A stretch of 64,000 bases of DNA. It comes from DASSUW01 sp963740605. Its GTDB lineage: Bacteria > Actinomycetota > Thermoleophilia > Solirubrobacterales > Solirubrobacteraceae. The DNA lies in the NCBI GenBank assembly GCA_963740605.1, contig CAVUFC010000022.1, positions 496,001-560,000 on the forward strand. The letters are read 5' to 3'. Shown piece after piece: positions 16,313 through 26,764 of this stretch (position 1 is its first letter; each line of letters starts with the position of its first letter). The translations under genes and the position numbers were made by a program. The notes beneath the pieces were generated by a model. It had not been told where the DNA came from, ran no database searches, and saw nothing but the letters and a program-made list of their open reading frames with translations.

Positions 16313-17084
16313 CGGGGGCCGACCGCCGACAATCCTCGCCATGGGCGGCGGCGGCTTCACCGCCGGCGTCGCCGACCCGGCTCTCGACGAGCTCGTCCTG
16401 CGCCTCACGGGCACGCCGCGACCGCGCCTCTGCCTGCTCCCCACCGCGGGCGGCGACTCCGAGCACCAGATCCGCCGCTTCTACGAGACCTACGGCGATC
16501 GCCTGTGCGAGCCGTCGCACATCTCGCTGTTCCGGCTCGGCCGCAAGCCCGTGCCGTTGCGCGAGCACCTGCTCGCGCAGGACGCGATCTACGTCGGGGG
16601 CGGCTCGATGGTCAACCTGCTCGCGATCTGGCGCGCGCAGGGGCTCGATGCGATCCTGCGTGAGGCGTGGGAGCAGGGCGTCGTGCTCGCCGGCCTGAGC
16701 GCCGGCTCGATGTGCTGGTTCGAGTGGGGTGTCACCACGTCGTCCGGCGCGCCGCAGACGGCGCCCGGCCTCGGGTTCCTCCCGGGCTCCAACTCGGTTC
16801 ATCACGACAGCGAGCCGGCGCGCCGTCCCGTCTACTACGAGGCCGTGCGCACCGGAGCCATTCCGCCCGGATGGGCCGTCGATGACGCCGCTGCGCTGAT
16901 CTTCCACGACACCGATCTCGCCGAGGTCGTCGCCGCCCGCCCGGCCGCCCACGCGTACGAGGTGACCGCCACGGGGGAGCGCCGGCTCGACGCCCGGCAG
17001 ATCGTCACGCCGGCCGCCGCCCGCGCCACGCTCCCAGCCGTCGCGGAGCTGCGCCGCCTGCGCCTCGCCCGCCTCCGTGAATAA
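16302..17084 (+). CDS. Peptidase E-like serine hydrolase (S51), copy 2
   Basis: 260 residues. It is a paralogue of the preceding gene with the same blocks: ILAMGGGGFT, FRLGRK..., IYVGGGSMVNLL and the elbow AGLSAGS (Ser133). The start at 16302 is a TTG, 11 bp inside the upstream gene; an ATG further in (MGGGGF) would remove the first strand. The shared PSHISLFR segment in both copies supports duplication in place. The two may act on different acyl-Asp-type substrates or form a heteromer. Confidence 0.82.
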   Translation: MPPDGGRPPTILAMGGGGFTAGVADPALDELVLRLTGTPRPRLCLLPTAGGDSEHQIRRFYETYGDRLCEPSHISLFRLGRKPVPLREHLLAQDAIYVGGGSMVNLLAIWRAQGLDAILREAWEQGVVLAGLSAGSMCWFEWGVTTSSGAPQTAPGLGFLPGSNSVHHDSEPARRPVYYEAVRTGAIPPGWAVDDAAALIFHDTDLAEVVAARPAAHAYEVTATGERRLDARQIVTPAAARATLPAVAELRRLRLARLRE

Positions 17085-18405
17085 CCAGCAGTTCCGCCTG
17101 CTGTTCGCGGGGCAGGCGGTGTCGGTCGTGGGTGACGCGCTGTTCCCGGTCGCGCTCGCGTTCGCCGTGCTCGACGACCTCGACGGCACCCCGGCGCAGC
17201 TCGGCATCGTGCTGGCGGCGCAGACCATGCCGATGGCGGTGCTGATCCTCGCCTCCGGCGTGTGGGCCGACCGCCTGAACCGCCGCAACGTGATGGTCGT
17301 CTCCGACCTGGGCCGCGCCGCAGTCCAGGCGACGCTGGCCGTCCTGCTGATCAGCGGCACGGCCGAGCTGTGGCACATGATCGTGCTCGTCGCGATCTAC
17401 GGGACGTTCGAGGCCGGGTTCGCTCCCGCCGCCGGCGGGCTCGGCCCGGATGTCGCGGGCCGCGAGCACCTCCAGCAGGCGAACGCGCTGCTCGGCCTGG
17501 CGCGCAACACCGGCATGGTCCGACGCTGGCCGGGCTGCTGATCTTCGTCGCCGGCCCGGGCACCGCGATCGCCATCGACGCCGCCACGTTCCTCGTCAGC
17601 ATCGCCTTCCTCGCGCGGCTCCACGTCGATCAACACCACCCGGAGAGCACCGAGCACCACTTCTGGCGCGACCTCAAGCAGGGCGTCGACGAGGTCCGTC
17701 AGCGGCGCTGGATGTGGACCTTCATGCCTGCGTTCTCGGCCTACCACCTGCTCGCGCTGCCGTGCGTGCTGGCGCTCGGGCCGGTGATCGCCGACCGGGA
17801 GCTGCACGGCGCGTCGAGCTGGGCCGCGATCGTGACGAGCTTCGGGATCGGCACGCTGGTCGGCACCACGGTCGCGCTGCAGACCAAGCCGCGCCATCCG
17901 ATGCTCGCGGCGACCGTCGCGTTCATGGTCGCCGCCCTCCAGGCGCCGATCATCGCCTACGGGTCGAGCACCGTGGTGATCGCCGCGCTCGAGCTCGTCG
18001 CCGGCATCGCGGTCGCCATCGGGTTCACGCTGTGGGAGACGAGCCTGGGCCGCGAGATCCCGCCGCAGGCGCTGTCGCGCGTCACGTCGCTGGACTGGTT
18101 CACGACGACGGGAGCGAATGCCGCTGGGTTTCGCGCTCGTCGCGCCCGCGGCTCAGCTGTTCGGCACGCAGGAGACGATGCTCGCCTGCGGCCTGATCGT
18201 GATCGTGCTGTGCGCGGCGGCGCTCGCCGCCGGTGACGTCCGCCGGCTCAGGGCTCCTTGGCCGCGTAGCTGCCGAGGCCGCGCTCGAGGAGCGCGAGTG
18301 CCGCATCGGCCTGCGCGAGGACCTCGCGGGCCAGCTTCGCGTGCCGGACGCCGGCGACCACCCGCGCTCGGGCGAAGTCGACGAGCCGACGATGGACGCC
18401 CATGA
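17077..18405 (+). pseudogene. MFS transporter broken by two frameshifts
   Basis: The protein starts normally at GTG 17077 (FRLLFAGQAVSVVGDALFPV) and reads to about 17520. The match then continues one frame over (GPTLAGLLIFVAGPGTAI onward) to about 18115, and returns to the first frame (PLGFALVAPAAQLFG) after what looks like one extra A. Reassembled, it is a ~400-residue, 12-helix exporter. The final frame has no stop until 18403-18405, so it runs ~158 bp into the convergent TetR gene. Two compensating single-base changes may be sequencing errors; otherwise the gene is dead. Its start overlaps peptidase E copy 2 by 8 bp. Confidence 0.75.
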
Positions 18406-18889
18406 TCGCGTTGGCGGCGACCCATGGCTCCACGTCAGCGTCAGATGCGCCGGTCTCCTCGGCGATCAGCGCCGCGAGCGAAGCGGTGTAGCCGGCGAAG
18501 ATCTGCTGCTCGCGCGCCAGCAGCGCCGGGCTCGAGGCGATCATGCGCGTGACCGCGGCCAGGCGCTCCTGCGTCCCCGGGTCGTACTTGCCGAGCATCC
18601 CGCGCGGCTGGCGCGCGAAGCGGCCGAACGCCTCGAGCACCGACTCGCCGACCGCCCGCGAGCGGATCGTGTCCAGCAGCTCGGTCTCGAACGACTCGAG
18701 CCGCCAGTAGACGAGATCCTCCTTCGTCGGGAAGTAGTTGAAGACCGTCTTCTCGGAGACGTCGGCGACGCGCGCGATCTCGGCGACGCTGACCCGCTCG
18801 AATCCGCGCTCGGAGAACAGCCGGCGCGCGGTCTCGGCGATCAGCTCGCGGGTCTGCTGCTTCTTGCGCTCGCGCAGTCCGGTGGCCAC
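18248..18889 (-). CDS. TetR-family regulator
   Basis: 213 residues. The N-terminal helix-turn-helix is canonical (RELIAETARRLFSERGFERV, then VAEIARVADVSEKTVFNYF, residues about 13-55), followed by an all-helical ligand-binding domain. It is convergent with the broken MFS gene and divergent from a decayed flavin-oxidase fragment at 18935. The fragment may be what remains of its target, which would leave this regulator without an intact neighbour. Confidence 0.88.
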   Translation of the reverse strand: MATGLRERKKQQTRELIAETARRLFSERGFERVSVAEIARVADVSEKTVFNYFPTKEDLVYWRLESFETELLDTIRSRAVGESVLEAFGRFARQPRGMLGKYDPGTQERLAAVTRMIASSPALLAREQQIFAGYTASLAALIAEETGASDADVEPWVAANAIMGVHRRLVDFARARVVAGVRHAKLAREVLAQADAALALLERGLGSYAAKEP

Positions 18890-18934
18890 GACAGCAACGC
18901 TACCATCACCAGATTTTTCCTGTGACTATATTTA

Positions 18935-19151
18935 TGTCCGGACGACGCGGACGCCGTCTATCTGGCGGCCCGGGCCGAGCAGGTCGACACCGACGGCATC
19001 GACATCTTCAACCGCTGCGGCGCCGTGCAGGGCCTGGACCCCTGGACGGCCGGGAGCGTGACGGCACCGGCCAAGCACCGGCGGTACCGCGCGACCGTCA
19101 CCGAGGCATTCCGCCACGGCGCCGGGGGACGAACGGGTGCCCCTGCGCTAG
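18935..19151 (+). pseudogene. Remnant of a pyridoxamine 5'-phosphate oxidase-like protein
   Basis: Frame 2 from 18935 has strongly biased codons and reads DADAVYLAARAEQVDTD, then FNRCGAVQGLDPW, then HRRYRATVTEAF. This resembles the C-terminal part of FMN-binding PNPOx-like proteins. There is no start codon and the flavin-binding N-terminal part is absent. A one-base shift in the G run near 19125 restores the ending DERVPLR with TAG at 19149-19151. It therefore appears 5'-truncated and frameshifted. The family assignment is from pattern memory. Confidence 0.5.
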
Positions 19152-19318
19152 GAGTCCGTCGCGTCGTACGCGTCGTCGTGGACGAGATCGGCGATCTCGT
19201 CCTCCTCGGGCTCGAGGTCGTGCTCAGACCGCATGTGAGCCGAGAGCCGGCCCACCAGCTCTTCGTCGTTGGCGGCGGAGACGGTCTCGCCGCACTCGTT
19301 GCATTCGATCACTCGCAT
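19148..19318 (-). CDS. Small acidic CxxC protein (DUF1059-like)
   Basis: 56 residues. The N-terminal MRVIECNECGETVSA carries a CxxC pair, HMRSEH follows in the middle (together a plausible C2H2 zinc site), and the C-terminal third is very acidic (EPEEDEIADL). The opening resembles DUF1059-type proteins. It starts 22 bp after the glycoside hydrolase stop on the same strand, so it is probably the last gene of the sugar-phosphate operon. Its stop CTA/TAG overlaps that of the convergent pseudogene. Confidence 0.65.
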   Translation of the reverse strand: MRVIECNECGETVSAANDEELVGRLSAHMRSEHDLEPEEDEIADLVHDDAYDATDS

Positions 19319-19340
19319 GGTGCAAGTCTTACCCGGTTGG

Positions 19341-21188
19341 TCAGCCGAGCGCGCGGTCGAGGTTGAAGGCGGCGCTGATCAGCGCCAGGTGGGTGAACGC
19401 TTGCGGGAAGTTGCCCAGCTGCTCGCCGGTCGGGCCGATCTCCTCGGAGTAGAGCCCGAGGTGGTTGGCGTAGGTGAGCATCTTCTCGAACGCCAGCCGC
19501 GCCTCCTCGAGCCTCCCGGCGCGCGTGAGCGCCTCGACGTACCAGAACGAGCAGATCGAGAACGTCCCCTCTTCGCCGCGCAGGCCGTCCGGCGACGCCT
19601 CGATGTTGTAGCGGTAGACGAGCGAGTCGGACACCAGCTCGTCGCCGATCGCATCGAGCGTCGAGAGCCAGCGCGGGTCGGTGGGCGCGATGAAGAGCAC
19701 GAGCGGCATCAGCAGCACCGACGCGTCGAGGACGTCGGAGCCGTAGTGCTGGACGAACGCCTGCCGCTCGTCGCTCCAGCCCTTCTTCATGATCTGGTTG
19801 TAGATCCGGTCGCGCTCGCCGAGCCAGCCGACGATGTCACCCGGCAGCCCGCGCGAGCGGTTCATGCGGATCGCGCGCTCGATCGCCACCCACGACATCA
19901 GCCGCGAGTACGTGAAGTCCTTCTGCCCGCCGCGCGTCTCCCAGATCCCCTCGTCGACGTTGTCCCAGTTCTCGCACAGCCAGTCGACGATCCGGCGGAC
20001 GTTCTCCCACGTGTCGTAGTGGATCGGCTTGCCGTACTTGTTGTAGAGGTAGATCGAGTCGATCATCTCGCCGTAGATGTCGAGCTGGCGCTGGTCGGCC
20101 GCGGCGTTGCCGATCCGCACCGGGTGCGAGTTGCGGTAGCCGGACCAGGTCGGGTGCTCGAACTCGGTGAGCTCCTTGCGGCCGTCGATGCCGTACATGA
20201 TCTGGAGCGGCCCGCTGGGGCCGATCTCCCACTCGCGCGTGCGGTCGGTCAGCCAATGCATGAACGCCGCGGCCTCTTCCGTGAAGCCGAGCCGCAGCAG
20301 GCCGTAGAGCGAGAACGCGGCGTCGCGGATCCAGGTGTAGCGGTAGTCCCAGTTGCGCTCCCCGCCGAGCTGCTCGGGGAGCGATGTGGTGGGCGCGGCC
20401 ACGAGCGCGCCGGTCGGGGCGTAGGTCAGCAGCTTCAGCGTGAGCGCCGAGCGGGTGAGCATCTCGCGCCAGCGGCCCTTGTAGCGCGAATGGGCGACCC
20501 ACCGCCGCCAGTAGGCCACCGTCGCGTCGAACGACGCCGCCGTCTCGTGCTCGGGGTACGGGCGCGCGATGTGGTCCTCCGGCACGCGCTCGAGCACGAA
20601 CGTCTGCGACTGGCCGGCGGCGAGGTCGAACCTCGCGCGCACACCGCCGTCGAGCCGCTCGATGCGCCGGTCCGAGCCCATCGCCTTGGCGATCGCACCC
20701 TCGAGCGCCAGCGTGAGCTCCGGCGACCGGAACACGACGCCGTGGGGGTGCATCTCGACCTCGTGCTCGGCGCGCCCGTAGTCGAACCGCGGCTGCATCT
20801 CGATCATGAACCGCATCTGGCCGCGTACGACGACCACGCGCCGGATCAGCCGGTGGCGGTGCATCCCGCTGATGGCCGCCTCGATCGGCATGAAGTCCTG
20901 CACCTCGCCGACGCCGCCAGGGGTGAAGAAGCGCGTGATGAGGATGTTGGTGTCCGGGAAGTAGAGCTGCTTGGACTGCCAGTCGTCGCCCTCCGGGCGC
21001 AGCGCGTAGTAGCCGCCCTGGTCGACGTCGAGGATGCAGCCGAACACGCTCGGGGAGTCGAACGCCGGGCAGCAGTACCAGTCGATCGTGCCGGTCGTGC
21101 CGACGAGCGCGACGGTGTGGAGGTCGCCGACGAGACCGTGCTCGGCGATCGGCAGATACTCGTGCCGAAGATCGCCTGCGTCGGCCAT
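19341..21188 (-). CDS. Glycoside hydrolase family 15 (glucoamylase/trehalase-like)
   Basis: 615 residues. An N-terminal beta-rich domain (IAEHGLVGDLHTVALV, IDWYCCPAFDSPSVF) precedes an (alpha/alpha)6 catalytic domain with RNWDYRYTWIRDA near residue 278, GYRNSHPVRIGNAA, and EEGTFSICSFWYVEAL near 538. Bacterial GH15 enzymes of this layout release glucose from alpha-glucans or trehalose; there is no signal peptide, so it is cytoplasmic. The ATG overlaps the rpiB stop (TGATG). Being last in an operon with a glucokinase-like ROK protein and zwf, it plausibly feeds glucose from glycogen or trehalose into the pentose phosphate route. Confidence 0.85.
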   Translation of the reverse strand: MADAGDLRHEYLPIAEHGLVGDLHTVALVGTTGTIDWYCCPAFDSPSVFGCILDVDQGGYYALRPEGDDWQSKQLYFPDTNILITRFFTPGGVGEVQDFMPIEAAISGMHRHRLIRRVVVVRGQMRFMIEMQPRFDYGRAEHEVEMHPHGVVFRSPELTLALEGAIAKAMGSDRRIERLDGGVRARFDLAAGQSQTFVLERVPEDHIARPYPEHETAASFDATVAYWRRWVAHSRYKGRWREMLTRSALTLKLLTYAPTGALVAAPTTSLPEQLGGERNWDYRYTWIRDAAFSLYGLLRLGFTEEAAAFMHWLTDRTREWEIGPSGPLQIMYGIDGRKELTEFEHPTWSGYRNSHPVRIGNAAADQRQLDIYGEMIDSIYLYNKYGKPIHYDTWENVRRIVDWLCENWDNVDEGIWETRGGQKDFTYSRLMSWVAIERAIRMNRSRGLPGDIVGWLGERDRIYNQIMKKGWSDERQAFVQHYGSDVLDASVLLMPLVLFIAPTDPRWLSTLDAIGDELVSDSLVYRYNIEASPDGLRGEEGTFSICSFWYVEALTRAGRLEEARLAFEKMLTYANHLGLYSEEIGPTGEQLGNFPQAFTHLALISAAFNLDRALG

Positions 21189-21640
21189 CAGCGGTTGAAC
21201 TCGCGCTCGATGGCGTCGATCTTCCCCAGCCGTCTGACGTGGCGCTCCTCGCCGGTGAACGCCGCGCCCAGATAGGCGCGGATCACATCGCCCGCGAGCG
21301 CCGGGCCGATCACGCGAGCGCCGAGACAGAGCACGTTGACATCGTCGTGCTCGACGCACTGGTGCGCCGTGTACGTGTCGTGCGCGCAGGTGGCGCGGAT
21401 GCCCGGGAACTTGCAGGCGGCCACCGCCACCCCCGCCCCCGAGCCGCACACCACGATCGCCCGGTCCGCCTCGCCGCCGCGGACCTTGTCGGCCGCCGCG
21501 CGCGCCGTGTCCGGGTAGTCGACCGGATCGGTCGAGTACGTCCCGAGGTCGATCGGCTCGTGCCCGAGCTCGCGCACGGTCTCGAGGACCAGCTGCTTGA
21601 GCGGGAACCCCGCATGGTCGAACGAGCACGCGATCTTCAT
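21188..21640 (-). CDS. rpiB: Ribose-5-phosphate isomerase B
   Basis: 150 residues, RpiB/LacA-B fold. CSFDHAGFPLK near the N terminus and VVCGSGAGVAVAACKFPGIRA carry the phosphate-binding and catalytic residues (here Cys in VVCGSG). It interconverts ribose 5-phosphate and ribulose 5-phosphate, the step after gnd. The ATG overlaps the ROK kinase stop (ATGA), and its own stop overlaps the GH15 start. Confidence 0.9.
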   Translation of the reverse strand: MKIACSFDHAGFPLKQLVLETVRELGHEPIDLGTYSTDPVDYPDTARAAADKVRGGEADRAIVVCGSGAGVAVAACKFPGIRATCAHDTYTAHQCVEHDDVNVLCLGARVIGPALAGDVIRAYLGAAFTGEERHVRRLGKIDAIEREFNR

Positions 21641-22632
21641 CTGCCCTCCACCGCTTCCTCCATGACGCCACCGGTCTCCGCCGCGTACTCCTGTGCCGCG
21701 AGCAGCGCGGCGCCGAGCACGCCGGCCCGCGGCCCGTGGCGGGCCAGGCGGATCTTGCACAGCGCGCCCGCGCCCGGCACGGCGTACTTCCAGGCCACCT
21801 CGCGCGCCGGGCCGAGCAGGAGCTCGCCCGCCGCGGAGACGCCGCCGCCGATCACGACCTCGAGCGGGTCGAACATCGTGATCGCGTTCGCGATCCCGAT
21901 CCCGAGTCGCTCGCCGAGGATCCGCAGGCAGCGGACCGAGGCTTCGTCGCCCTCGCGCGCGCCGTCGACGACGTCGTGGCCGGTCACGCCCCCCTCGCGC
22001 GTGAGGCGCTGGCCGAGGAACGAGTTCGCATCCTCGCGCGCGGCCGCCTCGGCGAGCTGGTCGAGCGCGCGGCCCGACGCGAGCCGCTCGAGCGAGCCGG
22101 CCTGCGGGAACACGCCGTCGTGCGGCGGCGCGCCATCGGTGAGGTCGAGCCCGATCACGGTGTGCCCGACCTCGGACGCGGCGCCGGTCGCCCCGCGGTA
22201 CAGCCGCCCGTTGAGCACCAGGCCGCCGCCGACACCGGTGCCGACGGTGAACATGACCAGGTGCGGGCAGGCCATCTTGCCGTCGCGGAACGCCTCCGCG
22301 AGCGCGGCGCAGGACGCGTCGTTCTCCACGTAGACCGGGACCCCGACCCGCTCGGTCAGCAGCTCGCGCAGCGGCACATCCTTGAGCGGGATGTTCACGC
22401 TCGAGCGGATGCGGCCGGTCGCGAATTCGATCAGCGACGGCACACCGATGCCCACCGCGCGCGTGCGCTCGGTGCGCGCGTGCTCGATCGCGCTGATCAG
22501 CTGCTCGACGAGCTTGTCCTGGCTGCCGAGCTCGGTGTGCAGCAGGTGCGACTCGGTCAGCTCGCCGGCCTCGAGCGTCGCGGTGGCGATCTTCGTGCCG
22601 CCGACGTCGATCCCGATGAACTGGTCGCTCAT
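21637..22632 (-). CDS. ROK-family sugar kinase, probable glucokinase, without the Cys zinc motif
   Basis: 331 residues. ATP-binding GIDVGGTKIATA, substrate-binding VYVENDASCAAL with the catalytic Asp, TVGTGVGGGL and EVGHTVIGLD are intact. The usual ROK zinc cluster (CxCGxxGCxE) is absent: the corresponding stretch reads GVFPQAGSLERLASG. Glucose is the likely substrate from context (GH15, zwf, pgl in the operon). It overlaps pgl by 4 bp and rpiB by 4 bp. Confidence 0.85.
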   Translation of the reverse strand: MSDQFIGIDVGGTKIATATLEAGELTESHLLHTELGSQDKLVEQLISAIEHARTERTRAVGIGVPSLIEFATGRIRSSVNIPLKDVPLRELLTERVGVPVYVENDASCAALAEAFRDGKMACPHLVMFTVGTGVGGGLVLNGRLYRGATGAASEVGHTVIGLDLTDGAPPHDGVFPQAGSLERLASGRALDQLAEAAAREDANSFLGQRLTREGGVTGHDVVDGAREGDEASVRCLRILGERLGIGIANAITMFDPLEVVIGGGVSAAGELLLGPAREVAWKYAVPGAGALCKIRLARHGPRAGVLGAALLAAQEYAAETGGVMEEAVEGR

Positions 22633-23276
22633 CGGCCGGCTGCGGCGGAGTCGAGGTAGACGGTGACCGGCCGCACGTGGGCCGCGAGCAGCGCTTGATC
22701 GGGAGCGTCGCCGAACGCGCGCTCCACCGCCGGCACCTTGTTCTCGCCGGTGACAAGGAAGATCTTGTGCTTGGCGCTGTTGATCGCGGGCGCGGTGAGC
22801 GAGATCCGCGGCACGAACGGCTCCAGGCCCGCCTCCGGGACGCCGACGACCAGCCGATCGGTGATGTGCTTCTCCGGCCGGTTCGGGAACAGCGAGGCCA
22901 GGTGCCCGTCCGGCCCGAGGCCGAGTAGCATGAGGCCGAACTGGGGGTCGTCGCCGAGCTGCGCCGCATAGTCCTCGGCCCCCGCCTCGAAGCCGAGCTC
23001 GCCCTTCATCCGATGGACCTTCGGCGGCGTGGCGACCTGCGACAGCCACGCCGCATCCACCATCGCGAAGTTCGAGAACTCGTGGTCGGGCGCCACGGCG
23101 CGCTCGTCGGTGAACCAGACGGTCACGTCGCCCCAGTCCGAGCGGCGGGCGGCGGCGAGCTCGTAGGCGCGCTTGGGTGACGATCCGCCGGTGATGACGA
23201 TGTCACCGCTGGCTTGCACGAGCAGATCCGCCACCGCGGCGGCGGGATCGTCGAGGACCTCGATATTGACGCTCAC
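22629..23276 (-). CDS. pgl: 6-phosphogluconolactonase
   Basis: 215 residues. It hydrolyses 6-phosphogluconolactone, the product of Zwf. The Pgl/NagB-like blocks VITGGSSPKRAYE, VTVWFTDERAVAPDHEFSNF and LLGLGPDGHLASLFP are present. The GTG at 23276 overlaps the opcA stop (GTGA). Confidence 0.9.
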   Translation of the reverse strand: MSVNIEVLDDPAAAVADLLVQASGDIVITGGSSPKRAYELAAARRSDWGDVTVWFTDERAVAPDHEFSNFAMVDAAWLSQVATPPKVHRMKGELGFEAGAEDYAAQLGDDPQFGLMLLGLGPDGHLASLFPNRPEKHITDRLVVGVPEAGLEPFVPRISLTAPAINSAKHKIFLVTGENKVPAVERAFGDAPDQALLAAHVRPVTVYLDSAAAGR

Positions 23277-24324
23277 GACACCATTGCCCGGGCACACGCC
23301 AAAGCGGGACCATACGTCGGATCCCGTAGCAGCGCTTGACGGACGCCCTCGCCGAGGATGCCACCCTCGCCGCGCGATGCACCGAGCACCGTCCACGTCT
23401 GCTCCGCGCCGTCGCGCCCGCGGCGTCGCGCCGCCAGGCCACCGGGCGAACGGTCGAGCGAGATCGCCTCGCCCGCGGCGGTCTCGATCGTCACGCCGGC
23501 CAGCCCCGGAGAGTTCTGGTCGGCGAGCTCGAGCTTGATCAGGACATCCTGCCGGCGGCCGCGCGCGTGGCCGCTGTACGCGTCGCCGCGCTGGACCAGC
23601 GAGTCGGGCTTCCAGCCGAGCCGCGACGACAGCCAGCCGCAGAACAGCAGCCCGGCCGCGAGCGAGTCCTGCCGGTGGCGGACCGTGACCGTTGCGACGC
23701 TGCTGAGCGCCCCGCGCAAGGCCGGCGGGTCGAACGCGGCGGCTACGCGCTCGCGCCAGGGGGTCGAGCGCAGCCACGCAAGGTCGACCACGTACGCGTG
23801 CTTGGAGAGCTCGGCCGCGCGGTCGAGCGACTCGGCCACGTCGGGCTCGTCCTGGGTGTCGATGAGCACGATCTGCGCGAGCCGGCGGAGCGAGTCGACC
23901 GCCTCGTCATGCCCGTGCGGGGCCCACACCATCGTCGCGAGGTCGGAGACCAGCAGCGGGTCGACGATCGTGTCGAGCTTGGCGAGATGGCGCGACCCGA
24001 TCTCGAGCTCGACGCGCTCGCGCGCGACGGCGATGTGCCCGGGCCGCGGCTCGGCGTCGTCGGTGCCGACGCCCGCCCACGCGTCGATCGTCTGGCGCCC
24101 GTCCTCGACCGCGCACAGCACCAGCCGCGACGGGTGGTAGCGGCCGACGCGCTCGAACCGGTTCTCGATCTCTCCGCGGAACTGGCCGTCGACCACCACG
24201 ACCACGTTCAGAACCCGCGCGGGCACGAACGGGTGGTCCGAGTGGTGGTGCTCGATGACGATGTTCCGGAGCGCCGCCTCGATCTTGGCGGGCGTCGTGT
24301 CGCGCTCCGACCAGACCTCGTCCA

Positions 24325-24325
<1 letters not shown>
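23273..24325 (-). CDS. opcA: OpcA-type glucose-6-phosphate dehydrogenase assembly protein
   Basis: 350 residues. OpcA-like proteins accompany zwf in cyanobacteria and actinobacteria and are required for full G6PDH activity. Family features seen: RVLNVVVVVD in an N-terminal sensor-like region, DPLLVSDLATMVWAP and TPWRERVAAAFDPP. The C-terminal domain ends with a poorly conserved region. It starts inside the zwf stop (TGATG) and overlaps pgl by 4 bp. The assignment rests on the zwf-opcA-pgl order as well as sequence. Confidence 0.85.
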
Positions 24326-25851
<1,526 letters not shown>

Positions 25852-25855
25852 GCGA

Positions 25856-26764
25856 TCAGCCTCCCGTCCGCTCCACGGCATGCCCTCCGAACTGATTGCG
25901 CAGAGCGGCGAGCACGCGATGCGTGTAGTCGCCGTTGCCGCGCGAGTAGAAGCGCGCGTACAGCGACGCGGTGATCACCGGGGTCGGCACGTCGAGGTCG
26001 ATGCCGTCGATGATCGTCCAGCGGCCCTCGCCGGAGTCGCTGACGTGGCCGCGAATGCCCTCGAGGTCGTTGCCCTCCTGCTCGAATGCGCGCTCGGCGA
26101 GCTCGCACAGCCACGAGCGGATGACCGAGCCGCGGTTCCACAGTCCGGCGACCTCCTTGAGGTCGGGCGAGAACTCCGACTTGTGCAGCAGCTCGAAGCC
26201 TTCGGCGTAGGCCTGCATGATCCCGTACTCCACGCCGTTGTGGACCATCTTCACGAAGTGGCCGGCGCCGGCGTCGCCGAAGCGGCGCCAGCCGTCCGGC
26301 GGGGCCAGCACGTCGAGGATCGGGGCGAGCCGCTCCACCGACTCCTCGTGGCCGCCGACCATCATGCAGTAGCCGACCTCGAGGCCCCAGACGCCGCCGG
26401 ACGTGCCAACGTCGACGTAGTTGATCCCGCGCTCGTGCAGCGCGGCGGCGCGGCGCTGGTCGTCGTGCCAGTTGGTGTTGCCGCCGTCGACGATCGTGTC
26501 GCCCTCGTCGAGCAGGTCGGCGAGCTGATTGACGGTCTGCTCGGTCGGATCGCCCGCGGGCACCATGATCCAGACCATGCGCGGGGCGTCGAGCTTGGAC
26601 ACAAGCTCCTCGAGCGACGAGGCGCCGGTCGCGCCGTGGCCCTCGGCGGCGCTGACCGCTTCGGTGCTGAAGTCGAACGCGACGACCTTGTTGTCCGAGT
26701 CGCGGTGGATGCGATGGACCATGTTGCCGCCCATCTTCCCGAGGCCGACGAAGCCGAGTTGCAT
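25856..26764 (-). CDS. gnd: 6-phosphogluconate dehydrogenase, short decarboxylating form
   Basis: 302 residues, the ~300-residue form lacking the long C-terminal tail of the 470-residue enzymes. GLGKMG (7-12) binds the dinucleotide; GTSGGVWGLEVGYCMMVGG (120-138) and KMVHNGVEYG (172-181) carry the catalytic Lys172 and Asn176. It converts 6-phosphogluconate to ribulose 5-phosphate and CO2. Short forms are often NAD-preferring. The ATG shares a base with the tal-pgi stop (TGATG). Confidence 0.93.
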   Translation of the reverse strand: MQLGFVGLGKMGGNMVHRIHRDSDNKVVAFDFSTEAVSAAEGHGATGASSLEELVSKLDAPRMVWIMVPAGDPTEQTVNQLADLLDEGDTIVDGGNTNWHDDQRRAAALHERGINYVDVGTSGGVWGLEVGYCMMVGGHEESVERLAPILDVLAPPDGWRRFGDAGAGHFVKMVHNGVEYGIMQAYAEGFELLHKSEFSPDLKEVAGLWNRGSVIRSWLCELAERAFEQEGNDLEGIRGHVSDSGEGRWTIIDGIDLDVPTPVITASLYARFYSRGNGDYTHRVLAALRNQFGGHAVERTGG

